Part shown: piece after piece, positions 32,143 through 38,736 of the stretch | Layout: each line of letters starts with the position of its first letter | How positions within the stretch are numbered: the first letter of the stretch is position 1 | From: Candidatus Corynebacterium faecigallinarum | GTDB lineage: Bacteria; Actinomycetota; Actinomycetes; Mycobacteriales; Mycobacteriaceae | Reading direction: 5' to 3' | NCBI GenBank assembly: GCA_019120175.1 | Contig: DWVP01000011.1 | Span: forward strand, 1 to 40,845 | Length of the DNA: 40,845 nucleotides | Translations under genes and position numbers: made by a program | The notes under the pieces: model-generated | Databases searched by the model: none | Seen by the model: the letters and a program-made list of their open reading frames with translations, nothing else | Told to the model about the DNA's origin: nothing

Positions 32143-32760
32143 GTGCCTGCCCCCACTCCTGCCGACATTGACCTTGCGTGCCATGGGGCGCGAGAGGCTC
32201 TCTCGAGGCTCGCTGACCATCGGTTTCCGAATGATGATGGTGATGATGCGCCCAGCCGTATCGCTGCTGTTGAGACACTGTGGTGGGTTCGGCTCCTCGC
32301 AGAGCAGCTCGCGTTCCCGGGTAGGCGATTGCGTGGTGACGGCTCCGAGCATGATGAGTCTGAACTAGTCGCGGCCTTGAGAGTGGTGCGCAATACCGTG
32401 ACTCACAAAGTACCGATCGTAGCGAGCCAGGTTGAGAGGACTACGGCGCCGGGAAAGAACCTTCTTCTCGGTGCCGGAGTGTATCCGGGTGCCTATACGG
32501 AGCTGCGCTGGATCTGAACCGACGATCTTCCGATGCCTGATCCGGGTTTCAGGAAAGGGTGGGAGGATTCCAAAGCCGAGTACACAAGGAACCTTTCTGA
32601 CCAGCAGTGCTACGGAAGTTTGAATCGTGCGGTGCGCTGGTTGACCGGGGACGCGCCAAAGTTCAAGAAGGACGGGACACCGGTGATTGTTCCGTCTGCC
32701 CCACGGGTGACAAACGAAGCGGCGCAGGATTCGACAGACTCTGACACCACTCTCGGCTGA
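32143..32760 (+). pseudogene. HEPN-like protein interrupted by in-frame TGA
   Basis: GTG 32143 is preceded by GGAGG at 6 nt, so the start is well supported. The frame encodes a helical protein (DIDLACHGAREALSRLADHRFP, RIAAVETLWWVRLLAEQL) with AALRVVRNTVTHK. The R-x4-H element RNTVTH resembles the catalytic motif of HEPN ribonucleases used in toxin and phage-defence systems. At 32515-32517 a TGA follows ELRWI, but the same frame continues without a gap (TDDLPMPDPGFRKGWEDSK, LNRAVRWLTGDAPKF) to 32758-32760. The intact protein would have about 205 residues. ATG 32533 could allow a separate C-terminal product. The HEPN assignment rests on the motif and helical character only. Confidence 0.6.
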
Positions 32761-32784
32761 GGCATCGGTACCGCCAGACTTTCC

Positions 32785-33480
32785 TCAGCGCTGACCACGG
32801 CGGCGGGTTCCCCAAGGGCCTGTGTTGCCGGCGAGTTCGGGGTAGGTGGATTCCCACATGTCGCGCACGCGGCCGGGGACCGGCAGGTCGGGCCAGACGG
32901 TCATGAGGAGTGACCAGTTGAGATGGTGCAGCTCGTTGAGGTGTCGGCCTTCGCCGAGGACTGTGGTGTACAGCATCTCCACCCGGGGTGGGACGGACAG
33001 ATCGTAGGTAATCGGGTGTCCTCTGACGTCGCGATGCACGGATGCAGGCACCTCGCCGGTGTTCGGTCCGTCGAGGTCGCTGTGTTGTTCGGCGAGGATG
33101 TACTGCAGGCCGAGGCCGTGCATGGGGCCGCGCAGCGGGTCGAGGCGTCGACCGCGGCCGTCGAGTTCGGTGAATCGGTGTTCCCCTGGTCGCGTAGTGG
33201 CGGGGGCAGACACAGCCTCGGCAAGATGTCGATCAGCGTGTCACGATTCAGGTGGCGGAGATCGTCGGTGTCTCGGGCGTGGTTGAGCACGACCTTGTAC
33301 AGGCCCTCGCCCTGTGGCGGGTCGGTCAGGTCGACGGGTCCGAGCCTGTGGGTGTCGTCGAGCTGGTCGAGGTGGTCGGGCAGGGTGACGGTGCCGGAAG
33401 TCGAGTCGGGGGTGGGTCCGGTGAGGTCATCGAGGGCGTCGGGAGTGATGTTGAAGGGGCCGCCGGCAGCGTAGGGGTAA
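32785..33480 (-). pseudogene. Frameshifted gene with tandem duplicated domain, 5' truncated
   Basis: Reading right to left, frame one encodes PFNITPDALDDLTGPTPDS and TVTLPDHLDQLDDTHRLGP, then GEGLYKVVLNHARDTDDLRH and LNRDTLIDILPRLCLPPPLR. At the CCCC of 33183-33186 coding moves to a second frame (EHRFTELDGRGRRLDPLRGP) and ends WESTYPELAGNTGPWGTRRR. The two halves contain the same pattern: LY-VL, then HLN, L-P-LPLP, and R with Asp following (second copy LYTTVLGEGRHLNELHHLNW). A similar pattern recurs, as I recall it, in actinobacterial helix-turn-helix antitoxin-like proteins, but that is low confidence. No start codon fits at the right end, so the 5' part is probably missing. Confidence 0.5.
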
Positions 33481-33487
33481 TAGGGGA

Positions 33488-33637
33488 ATGTCGCTAGAGG
33501 ACAACGAGATGGACCGACGTATCCTTCGCGGCGAGATCTCCGGTGACCAGGCTGTGCTGAAGGTCCTGGAGGACCACGGCTTAGGCGACTCCGAGCGGGC
33601 CGAGCAGCTACGTCGACGCATCGCGGAGGCGATGTAA
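33488..33637 (+). CDS. Small helical protein, VbhA-antitoxin-like C-terminus
   Basis: The 49-residue product starts MSLEDNEMDRRILRGEISG and continues DQAVLKVLEDHGLGDSERA to end QLRRRIAEAM. RILRGEISGDQAV resembles the C-terminal helix of VbhA-type antitoxins that inhibit Fic toxins, but the N-terminal inhibitory motif is absent and no Fic gene is present. An AGGGGA lies only 2 nt ahead of ATG 33488, so ATG 33509 is an alternative start. It is divergent from the decayed tandem-domain gene and could be an orphan or truncated antitoxin. Confidence 0.4.
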   Translation: MSLEDNEMDRRILRGEISGDQAVLKVLEDHGLGDSERAEQLRRRIAEAM

Positions 33638-33766
33638 CCCTGATATGGCTGCAGGTGGGGTGTCCCCGGGGGGGTGTCCCTATGTAGTTCGTCAACCCCT
33701 GCACTCGACTTTTGTCCATACTGCCCGAGTATTCGGAGTTACGACGGTCGAACATGCGGGCGTGGA

Positions 33767-33793
33767 CGTTCAACCGTTGCGAACGGTTGAACG
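33767..33793. repeat. 27-bp near-perfect palindrome after IS110 transposase gene
   Basis: CGTTCAACCGTT (33767-33778), a GCG centre and AACGGTTGAACG (33782-33793) are perfect 12-bp arms. It is 35 bp beyond the transposase stop on the 3' side of the element. It may be a terminator, or a structural part of the element's right end. The rest of 33638-33827 has no gene; a TTGACG on the minus strand (33690-33695) may be the -35 half of an IS110 junction promoter. Confidence 0.6.
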
Positions 33794-33827
33794 CCTGGCG
33801 TGCGGTCCCGATGGCGCGGGGGTAAGG

Positions 33828-35048
33828 CTAGGCCACAGCCACCTCCTGTGAGGTGCGGGCCGGTAGTTCGCGGAAGAACTCGCCACGAGTGAGCATCGCG
33901 AAGATGACGTTGCATCGTCGTCTGGCCAGGCACATCACCGCCGCATTGTGTCTTTTTCCTTCGGCCCGTTTTCTCTCGTAGTACAGCTTCGATGCTTCAT
34001 GGCAGGTCGAAGCGACCCATGCGGATCGGAACAGGGCGTTCTTGAGTCTCTTGTTTCCCGACCTGGCCGGGAACTCACCGCGGATCGACGTCCCCGATCT
34101 TCGGGTCACCGGGGCGATGCCGGCGTAGGCAGCCAGGTGCGCAGCGTCGGGAAAGTCGGAACAGTCACCCACGGCCAGGAGAATGTTGGCGGCAGTCTTG
34201 ATGCCGACTCCCGGCATCGACATCAAGACCTCGGCAAGAGGGAAGTCGTCGAGCATCTCCTCAACCTGGCCGGCGATGGATTCACGCTGGGCCTTCAGGG
34301 CTTTGATGTTGGTCGCCAGCATGCCGATCGCGACTTCAGCAGCGTCGGTTCCAGGCACGGTCACCGTCTGGGCGTCCAGCGCCTGGAAGATGTCGTCGAC
34401 CAGGGCCTCGGGATCCTTCTTCGCGTGCTTGCGGGACCAGGTTAGGACCCGTTTCTTGCCGGACTTCTTCAACTTGGTCGGCCCGCCGTAGTGGATCATC
34501 AGGTCCAGCACGAAGGTCCGTTGCAGCATCTCGCCGGCGAACACTCGCTCCAGGGACGGGTAGATCTGCACGAGGATGCTGCGCAGTCGGTTGATCGTGC
34601 GGGTGCAGTCGCGGGCGATGTCATCGTCCAGGCCGGACAGCATCTTCAATGCAGATAGGACCTCGTCGTCGCGGTCGACAACCCGTAGCGTGTGCGGCAT
34701 GGTTCGGGCGGTGTTGGCGATGATGAACGCGTCGCGGGGATCGGTCTTGGCTTGTCCGGGGTACAGGTCGGCGGCCTTTCGCATCGCCAGGCCGGGTAGA
34801 TAGGCAACCCCGCAGCCGTTGGCGCGGGCCACAGCGACAGGCAGGGCGCCGATGGTGTTCGGCTGATCGACGATCAGCAGCACGTCGCCGTGTTGGGTGA
34901 GCTTGTTGAAGACCTCAGTCAGACTGGCTTCGTCCTGGGGTAGCGCTTTGTCGTAGACCGTCGTGCCGTCGATTGTCATCGCGACGCCGTGGTGCGCGGT
35001 TTTGCCGACATCTAATCCGAGGTAAATGTCGTAGATGGTGTCTTCCAT
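33828..35048 (-). CDS. IS110-family transposase (DEDD recombinase)
   Basis: The 406-residue protein has the N-terminal DEDD domain (YLGLDVGKTAHHGVAM, LIVDQPNTIGALPVAVA, AKTDPRDAFIIANTAR). The C-terminal Transposase_20 region reads LMSMPGVGIKTAANILLAVG and AAYAGIAPVTRRSGTSI, with the conserved Ser of the family in the SG element. IS110 enzymes excise and integrate the element through a circular form, guided in characterised members by a structured bridge RNA. The frame is intact and full-length, so the element may be active. The non-coding 5' side (35049 to about 35250) is where IS110-group elements encode the bridge RNA. Confidence 0.95.
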   Translation of the reverse strand: MEDTIYDIYLGLDVGKTAHHGVAMTIDGTTVYDKALPQDEASLTEVFNKLTQHGDVLLIVDQPNTIGALPVAVARANGCGVAYLPGLAMRKAADLYPGQAKTDPRDAFIIANTARTMPHTLRVVDRDDEVLSALKMLSGLDDDIARDCTRTINRLRSILVQIYPSLERVFAGEMLQRTFVLDLMIHYGGPTKLKKSGKKRVLTWSRKHAKKDPEALVDDIFQALDAQTVTVPGTDAAEVAIGMLATNIKALKAQRESIAGQVEEMLDDFPLAEVLMSMPGVGIKTAANILLAVGDCSDFPDAAHLAAYAGIAPVTRRSGTSIRGEFPARSGNKRLKNALFRSAWVASTCHEASKLYYERKRAEGKRHNAAVMCLARRRCNVIFAMLTRGEFFRELPARTSQEVAVA

Positions 35049-35250
35049 GATCGTTCCCCTCCTTGGAGTGGGGAGGTCGTGTTCGGTGGTGGAAGATCAC
35101 TGGTCAGACACTCGTCGCGGGCACCCACGTTACGAAGAGACTTCACCTGAGGAGTTGGCGAGCCGCGTCCCTATTAGCCGTCGGCGTGCGTCCTGGTTCC
35201 TCGGCGGCAACACCCCCCGGATCATGATGTAGAACAACAGGGCGAATTAG
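35049..35250 (-). ncRNA. Candidate IS110 bridge RNA region (left end)
   Basis: About 200 non-coding bases precede the transposase ATG on the minus strand, the place and size expected of the bridge RNA in IS110-group elements. Small stems are visible on that strand: GCCG-A-CGGC near 35176-35184, GAAG-TCT-CTTC near 35130-35140, and CTCC/GGAG pairs near 35058-35080. The outer boundary of the element is not defined by inverted repeats, as is normal for this family. Loop sequences complementary to donor and target have not been worked out, so this is an inference from position. Confidence 0.4.
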
Positions 35251-35368
35251 CCATACCGAGGCCAGTGACCTGTCCCCGAGCTTACGGAGACACGATCAAG
35301 GTAACGGGGCGCTACCAACAGTCCGGCGTGCGGAGCATTGCCGTCCAGGTGCATTCGCACCGGCCGGG

Positions 35369-35423
35369 CGTGACGAACAGTGCCCCGGCCACCAAGTTGG
35401 CGGCTGGGGCACTGTTCGTCACG
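35369..35423 (-). terminator. 22-bp inverted repeat, terminator of the 36162-35434 operon
   Basis: The arm at 35369-35390 (CGTGACGAACAGTGCCCCGG, then CC) and the arm at 35402-35423 pair over 21 of 22 positions around an 11-nt loop. It lies 11 bp past the stop of the small membrane protein gene. No T-tract follows, but stability alone could stop or protect the transcript. Confidence 0.6.
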
Positions 35424-35433
35424 TACTCGTGTT

Positions 35434-35634
35434 CTAATTAGTCTCCTGTCGGCGACCTGCTCCGGTGATTCTGATGAATAGAATGACGATACCTGCGGCA
35501 ATGAGAACAGAAATAGCCTGCACCCATTCTGACGCTCCTGATGTTGCTATATAGAGGGCCAGTATGACGGCGGCAGCTACGGCAAAGACGCCAATCTTCA
35601 TTCCTCCGGTGAACTCTTCGAACTTTTTACCCAT
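35434..35634 (-). CDS. Small two-helix membrane protein, possible immunity protein
   Basis: The 66-residue protein reads MGKKFEEFTGGMKIGVFAVA onward, with two hydrophobic helices (IGVFAVAAAVILALYIATSG and WVQAISVLIAAGIVILFIRI) and a basic end (GAGRRQETN). AGAGAGG lies 6 nt ahead of ATG 35634. It is 12 bp downstream of a gene for a small secreted protein and shares its low GC content and weak third-position bias, unlike the chromosome around it. Small two-helix membrane proteins following a secreted peptide gene often confer immunity to a bacteriocin; that role is inferred from layout alone. Confidence 0.7.
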   Translation of the reverse strand: MGKKFEEFTGGMKIGVFAVAAAVILALYIATSGASEWVQAISVLIAAGIVILFIRITGAGRRQETN

Positions 35635-35646
35635 GGGATACCTCTC

Positions 35647-36162
35647 TTAGAGAAGGTACTCTGCGAATACGCCACCGCCGCAAGAGATTGCTGCGACTAG
35701 TCCTACACGGCGCAGGACGAACTTAGCGGCCTTATCCCAGCTGTTAACCTGAGACTCGATGGCTTCCCAAGCGCCAACATGGGCTGCAAAGTCAATTCCA
35801 AGGCATGCGCCAACGGTTCGTTTGATCTCGTCGCCGACGCCTTGAGGCTGGATCTGTCCATCGTTTACGGTCAGCTGACCTCGGTCGATGGGGATTACCG
35901 TTCCGTCTTCGTCTAGGACGTCGACAGTATCTCCATTAAACCGAAGAGCGGCAGCTTCTTCGGGGATGGCTTCATCTCCGAGGGTTTCGTTGATTTCTTC
36001 CCGGTCTGCCGGTGAAATGTCTTCTGTGTCTTTTCCGGTAGCGGTGCTTGTTGTTTCGTCAGGGACTACTGGAACGCCGTTGGCAGTTGCGGGGAAAAGC
36101 GCTAGAGGGAGAACTGCCGTAACGGAAGCAACGGCAAGGCGCGAGCGCATTGATTTCTTCAT
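35647..36162 (-). CDS. Secreted small protein, bacteriocin-like precursor (unknown)
   Basis: The 171-residue protein has a Sec signal peptide (KKSMRSRLAVASVTAVLPLALFPATANG), with cleavage probably after ATANG. An acidic propeptide-like part follows (DTEDISPADREEINETLGDE, VDVLDEDGTVIPIDRGQL). The C-terminal segment of about 60 residues (VGDEIKRTVGACLGIDFAAH, then VLRRVGLVAAISCGGGVF) has two Cys and an amphipathic/hydrophobic end. That layout fits an antimicrobial peptide precursor with the active part at the C-terminus, but I know no named family match. GC content is clearly lower than that of neighbouring genes, suggesting horizontal transfer. It forms an operon with the two-helix membrane protein downstream. 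Confidence 0.75.
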   Translation of the reverse strand: MKKSMRSRLAVASVTAVLPLALFPATANGVPVVPDETTSTATGKDTEDISPADREEINETLGDEAIPEEAAALRFNGDTVDVLDEDGTVIPIDRGQLTVNDGQIQPQGVGDEIKRTVGACLGIDFAAHVGAWEAIESQVNSWDKAAKFVLRRVGLVAAISCGGGVFAEYLL

Positions 36163-36402
36163 TTATGGATCTTTCGGTGAGGGGTTGTCTTTCGGAGTCC
36201 ACGGTAGGTGAAAAAACATTACGGCACAACCGAAGTTATCGAAGTGTGACTATATGTAAACTTCTTATTTACCAACCGGGTCGCCATGGAGGAAAGAATT
36301 TAAGTGGCAGGGTTCCGTCAATGCCGTTGATGAGTGGCGCTGACCAGCACGGTTGTCCGGTCTCGCCAGGAGTCCACACCAGGCTCGAGCATGATGCTGT
36401 TG

Positions 36403-36416
36403 TGGGGTATACCCCA
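36403..36416. promoter_or_regulatory. 14-bp perfect palindrome, candidate operator
   Basis: TGGGGTATACCCCA is a perfect palindrome in a 480-bp region (36163-36641) without a clear gene. It recalls the G-tract/AT-core sites of CsoR/RcnR-type metal repressors, but no such gene is nearby. A -10-like TAGGGT at 36455-36460 lies 38 bp downstream, so it may control the short frame beginning at 36468. Confidence 0.35.
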
Positions 36417-36467
36417 TACGGACATATCGGAACGCCGCCAACGCACCTGTTCGATAGGGTGTGGTCT

Positions 36468-36539
36468 GTGAATGTGATCGATATGTGGCGTGGATTTTTG
36501 ATCGCTCTGTGTCGCGATGCATTGCTCGCCGCTCCGTGA
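36468..36539 (+). CDS. Possible leaderless 23-residue peptide
   Basis: TAGGGT (36455-36460) is followed by 7 nt and GTG 36468, the same leaderless spacing seen at proven genes here. The frame encodes MNVIDMWRGFLIALCRDALL and AAP, a short peptide with a hydrophobic centre. A 14-bp palindrome lies upstream. It is too short for coding statistics, so it may be chance. No function is proposed. Confidence 0.2.
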   Translation: MNVIDMWRGFLIALCRDALLAAP

Positions 36540-36578
36540 CATGTACGCAGTTTTTCACTGTTGTAGCCACAGCATAAT

Positions 36579-36617
36579 CGCCCCTGGCCGGCTGAAAAGT
36601 ACCAGCCGTCAGGGGCG
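36579..36617. terminator. Strong hairpin terminator
   Basis: CGCCCCTGGCCGGCTG (36579-36594) and CAGCCGTCAGGGGCG (36603-36617) form a long stem with one small internal mismatch and an AAAAGTAC loop. It lies 25 bp past the stop of the minus-strand gene at 36642 and probably ends the LtrA operon transcript. Confidence 0.6.
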
Positions 36618-36641
36618 AAAAGATGAGGCCAACGAGTCAGG

Positions 36642-36956
36642 TCAGAGCGTGTCCAGAGTGTGTTTTGCCTGCGTCAGTGTGACCTCGGGGTGATCGCGGC
36701 GCAGCTGGCGTGCAGCACTCACCAGCCCTTCGCTGTTCAGCTCTCCTCGTAGGGACTCTTTCTCGCTGTCGGTGAGGTTGACCACTGCGGGCTCGTCCCG
36801 TCGCTTTGCGAAGGCGAGAACCGCTCCGAGCAGTGCGAGCGCAAGGCAGACGAAGCCAACCACTGCACGCCATGATGACGGCCCATCCGACATCGCGATC
36901 AGCAGGCAGCCTATGACCAACAGAGCCACAGGAGCACCAAAGAGCTTTGCAGTCAT
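36642..36956 (-). CDS. Small membrane protein with L7/L12-like C-terminal motif
   Basis: The 104-residue protein has two membrane helices (VALLVIGCLLIAMSD and VVGFVCLALALLGAVLAFA) and a cytoplasmic C-terminus. There GLVSAARQLRRDHPEVTLTQ leads to AKHTLDTL, which resembles the ribosomal L7/L12 C-terminal fold segment found as a stand-alone motif in several actinobacterial membrane proteins. GGAGGAGA lies 7 nt ahead of ATG 36956. It is last in a run of genes on this strand, 24 bp after a small unknown gene. Its role is unknown. Confidence 0.7.
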   Translation of the reverse strand: MTAKLFGAPVALLVIGCLLIAMSDGPSSWRAVVGFVCLALALLGAVLAFAKRRDEPAVVNLTDSEKESLRGELNSEGLVSAARQLRRDHPEVTLTQAKHTLDTL

Positions 36957-36980
36957 GTCATCTCCTCCGATACAAGATGT

Positions 36981-37196
36981 CTAGCAGTTGTCCTGGATCG
37001 CAGAGATGCCCAGAAGCTCGGTAGCAGTAGCACCAGCAGCCGCGAGGGCTCCCTCTAGCTTCTCCGCATTAGAGGTGGCTCCCGTCAGCAGCTGAATTGC
37101 TTCCTTGACGTTGCCGATCGTTATCCGCAACGCCTCGATCTCAATCGTCAGACAACGTCTCATCTCGAGTTGGAACGTACAGAAACCGAATGTCAC
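36981..37196 (-). CDS. Small unknown protein overlapping LtrA gene end
   Basis: GTG 37196 overlaps the upstream stop (GTGTGA), so translation may be coupled. The 71-residue product has a helical middle (TIEIEALRITIGNVKEAIQL) and an Ala/Leu-rich end (LGISAIQDNC) finishing in Cys. ATG 37163 (MRRCLTIEI) is an alternative start. No family is recognised. Codon bias is weaker than in the core genes. Confidence 0.45.
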   Translation of the reverse strand: MTFGFCTFQLEMRRCLTIEIEALRITIGNVKEAIQLLTGATSNAEKLEGALAAAGATATELLGISAIQDNC

Positions 37197-38365
37197 ACGC
37201 TCACGACGCCATGGCCCACTCGTCCACGCTCCGTGGCGACCGCCGCGACGATGATGCCGACCGCCGCGACCACGACCGTGAGAACTCCGGGCAGCACTGT
37301 CGCGATGAGCACCAGGACTACGCCAACGAGGAACACGACGTTGTTCGCAGCTGACAAGGTGTGCCGCAGAACCAGCGCCCAGATACTCAGGGCGAACAAG
37401 GCCACGGGAATGGTGAGCGTGCCCGCTGCGGCGAGGGATTCGGTTCGGGCTTCATTCTCGATGCCGTCGATAGCGACTTCCACGCCCGCGGAGAATGCCC
37501 CGGCCGCGGCGAAGATTACGTAGTGGAAATAGCCGTATGTCAGCGAGGAGCGCAGGCTTCCCACCAAGGCGTGCTGGGGCCGCGAGAAGTAGATCCACCA
37601 CATCCCCGCCGCAATGACCAGCCCCGCAGACGAAACGGCGACCAGCGACGGGACGTGATGCCCGGAATCGAATGCCTCGACCGCGGCATTCGCAGAAGCG
37701 AGGATCGACTCTCCAAGCAGGATCAGGGTGAACAGACTGTAGCGTTCGGTGATGTGATGCGGATTCCAGGGCGTCACACCGTGTGACTCCGCCCAGACCC
37801 GCACGGAGATTTCCGCCGCGACGAGGACGAAGAACACGATGAACCCAGCGGTCTCCGGAAGTGCCAGCCGTGCGACCCAGGCGACCTGGACCAGCGTGAC
37901 CCCAACTGCGTATCGAAGGGCCACCGACCGGACCCCCGGAGCCTCCATCGCCGCACGGGTCCACTGCACCACGAGAGCGAGTCTCATGATGACATACCCG
38001 AGGGTGACGAGGGCGAAGTCGTGCTCTTCCATCGCCGGACCCGTACCCGCGGCAAGGACCAGCACACCGGCCATTTACAAGATCGTCATGACTCGGTAGA
38101 GCCAATCGTCGGTGTCGAACGAGGTCGCGAACCACGTGAAGTTCATCCACGCCCACCAGATGGCGAAGAACACCATCAAGTACCCCAGGATCGCCTGACC
38201 CAGCAGGCCGTCCGCCTCCATGTCGTGGAGCTGCTGGGATGAGAACGACACAGCGACGACGAAAACGAGGTCGAAGAACAACTCAAGCGGACTTGCCGCC
38301 CGGTGCTGTTCATCTGGGTCCCGGGGTCGCATCCGGGGTAACAGGCCACGGGCAGAGACAATCAT
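37193..38365 (-). pseudogene. ltrA: LtrA-family membrane protein interrupted by TAA
   Basis: The N-terminal part (HRAASPLELFFDLVFVVAVS, WWAWMNFTWFATSFDTDDW) and the C-terminal part (MAGVLVLAAGTG, HHITERYSLFTLILLGESIL, WWIYFSRPQHAL) belong to the low-temperature-requirement A family of multi-helix membrane proteins. They lie in the same frame, separated only by TAA at 38075-38077 (YRVMTIL, stop, MAGVL), where a Gln (CAA) would restore a 390-residue protein. ATG 38074 directly after the stop could restart translation. ATG 38365 is the likely original start. The biochemical function of LtrA proteins is unclear. The gene is the third of an operon starting with the SDR at 39492. Confidence 0.85.
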
Positions 38366-38371
38366 TGCCAA

Positions 38372-38701
38372 TTAGCCTTCATTGATGGTCATCTTCTTGA
38401 TCTTGTCACCCTCGAGGTCGAAGTCGAATCGCGACGGACCGTTGGCATGGGTCGATTTCCAGTCACCGGTGACGATGATCCTACCGTCGACGACGATGGC
38501 ATGTTGCGCGACAAAAGTTGGCTTCGATCCGATGAATGCGATCTGGCTCCACTGGTCAATTTTGTCGCGTCCGGTGATGATCTGTCCCCAGTCGTCGACC
38601 ACGCCGTCAGCGGTGAAGGCGTCAAGGAACGCCTCGTTATGGTGATCGTTGACCGCGGTGAAGAATGAGTCGATCGGCTCGGGGATGTCAGGGCTGGACA
38701 C
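38372..38701 (-). CDS. SnoaL-like (NTF2-fold) protein
   Basis: The 109-residue protein has the small alpha+beta barrel pattern of the SnoaL/NTF2 group: PIDSFFTAVNDHHNEAFLDAFTADGVV, DDWGQIITGRDKIDQWSQ, and strands VVDGRIIVTGDWKS and SRFDFDLEGDKIKKMTI. Members are small-molecule-binding enzymes or accessory proteins, and next to SDR genes they are often polyketide-cyclase-like or isomerase-like; the substrate here is unknown. It lies between the SDR and LtrA genes, with 35 bp and 6 bp gaps, in a shared operon. Confidence 0.85.
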   Translation of the reverse strand: MSSPDIPEPIDSFFTAVNDHHNEAFLDAFTADGVVDDWGQIITGRDKIDQWSQIAFIGSKPTFVAQHAIVVDGRIIVTGDWKSTHANGPSRFDFDLEGDKIKKMTINEG

Positions 38702-38736
38702 AAGAATATCCTTTGGCTAGGCGGACAGGGTGGAGG

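Noticed and set aside
36150..36570. Overlapping open frames of 100-130 codons on both strands
   Set aside because: Neither has coding bias, a plausible start or a domain; only the short 3' frame with a leaderless promoter was kept, at low confidence.
31804..36640. tRNA-Leu considered as integration site of a prophage or integrative element
   Set aside because: I found no integrase and no repeat of the tRNA 3' end downstream, and the region has only an IS110 and scattered genes.
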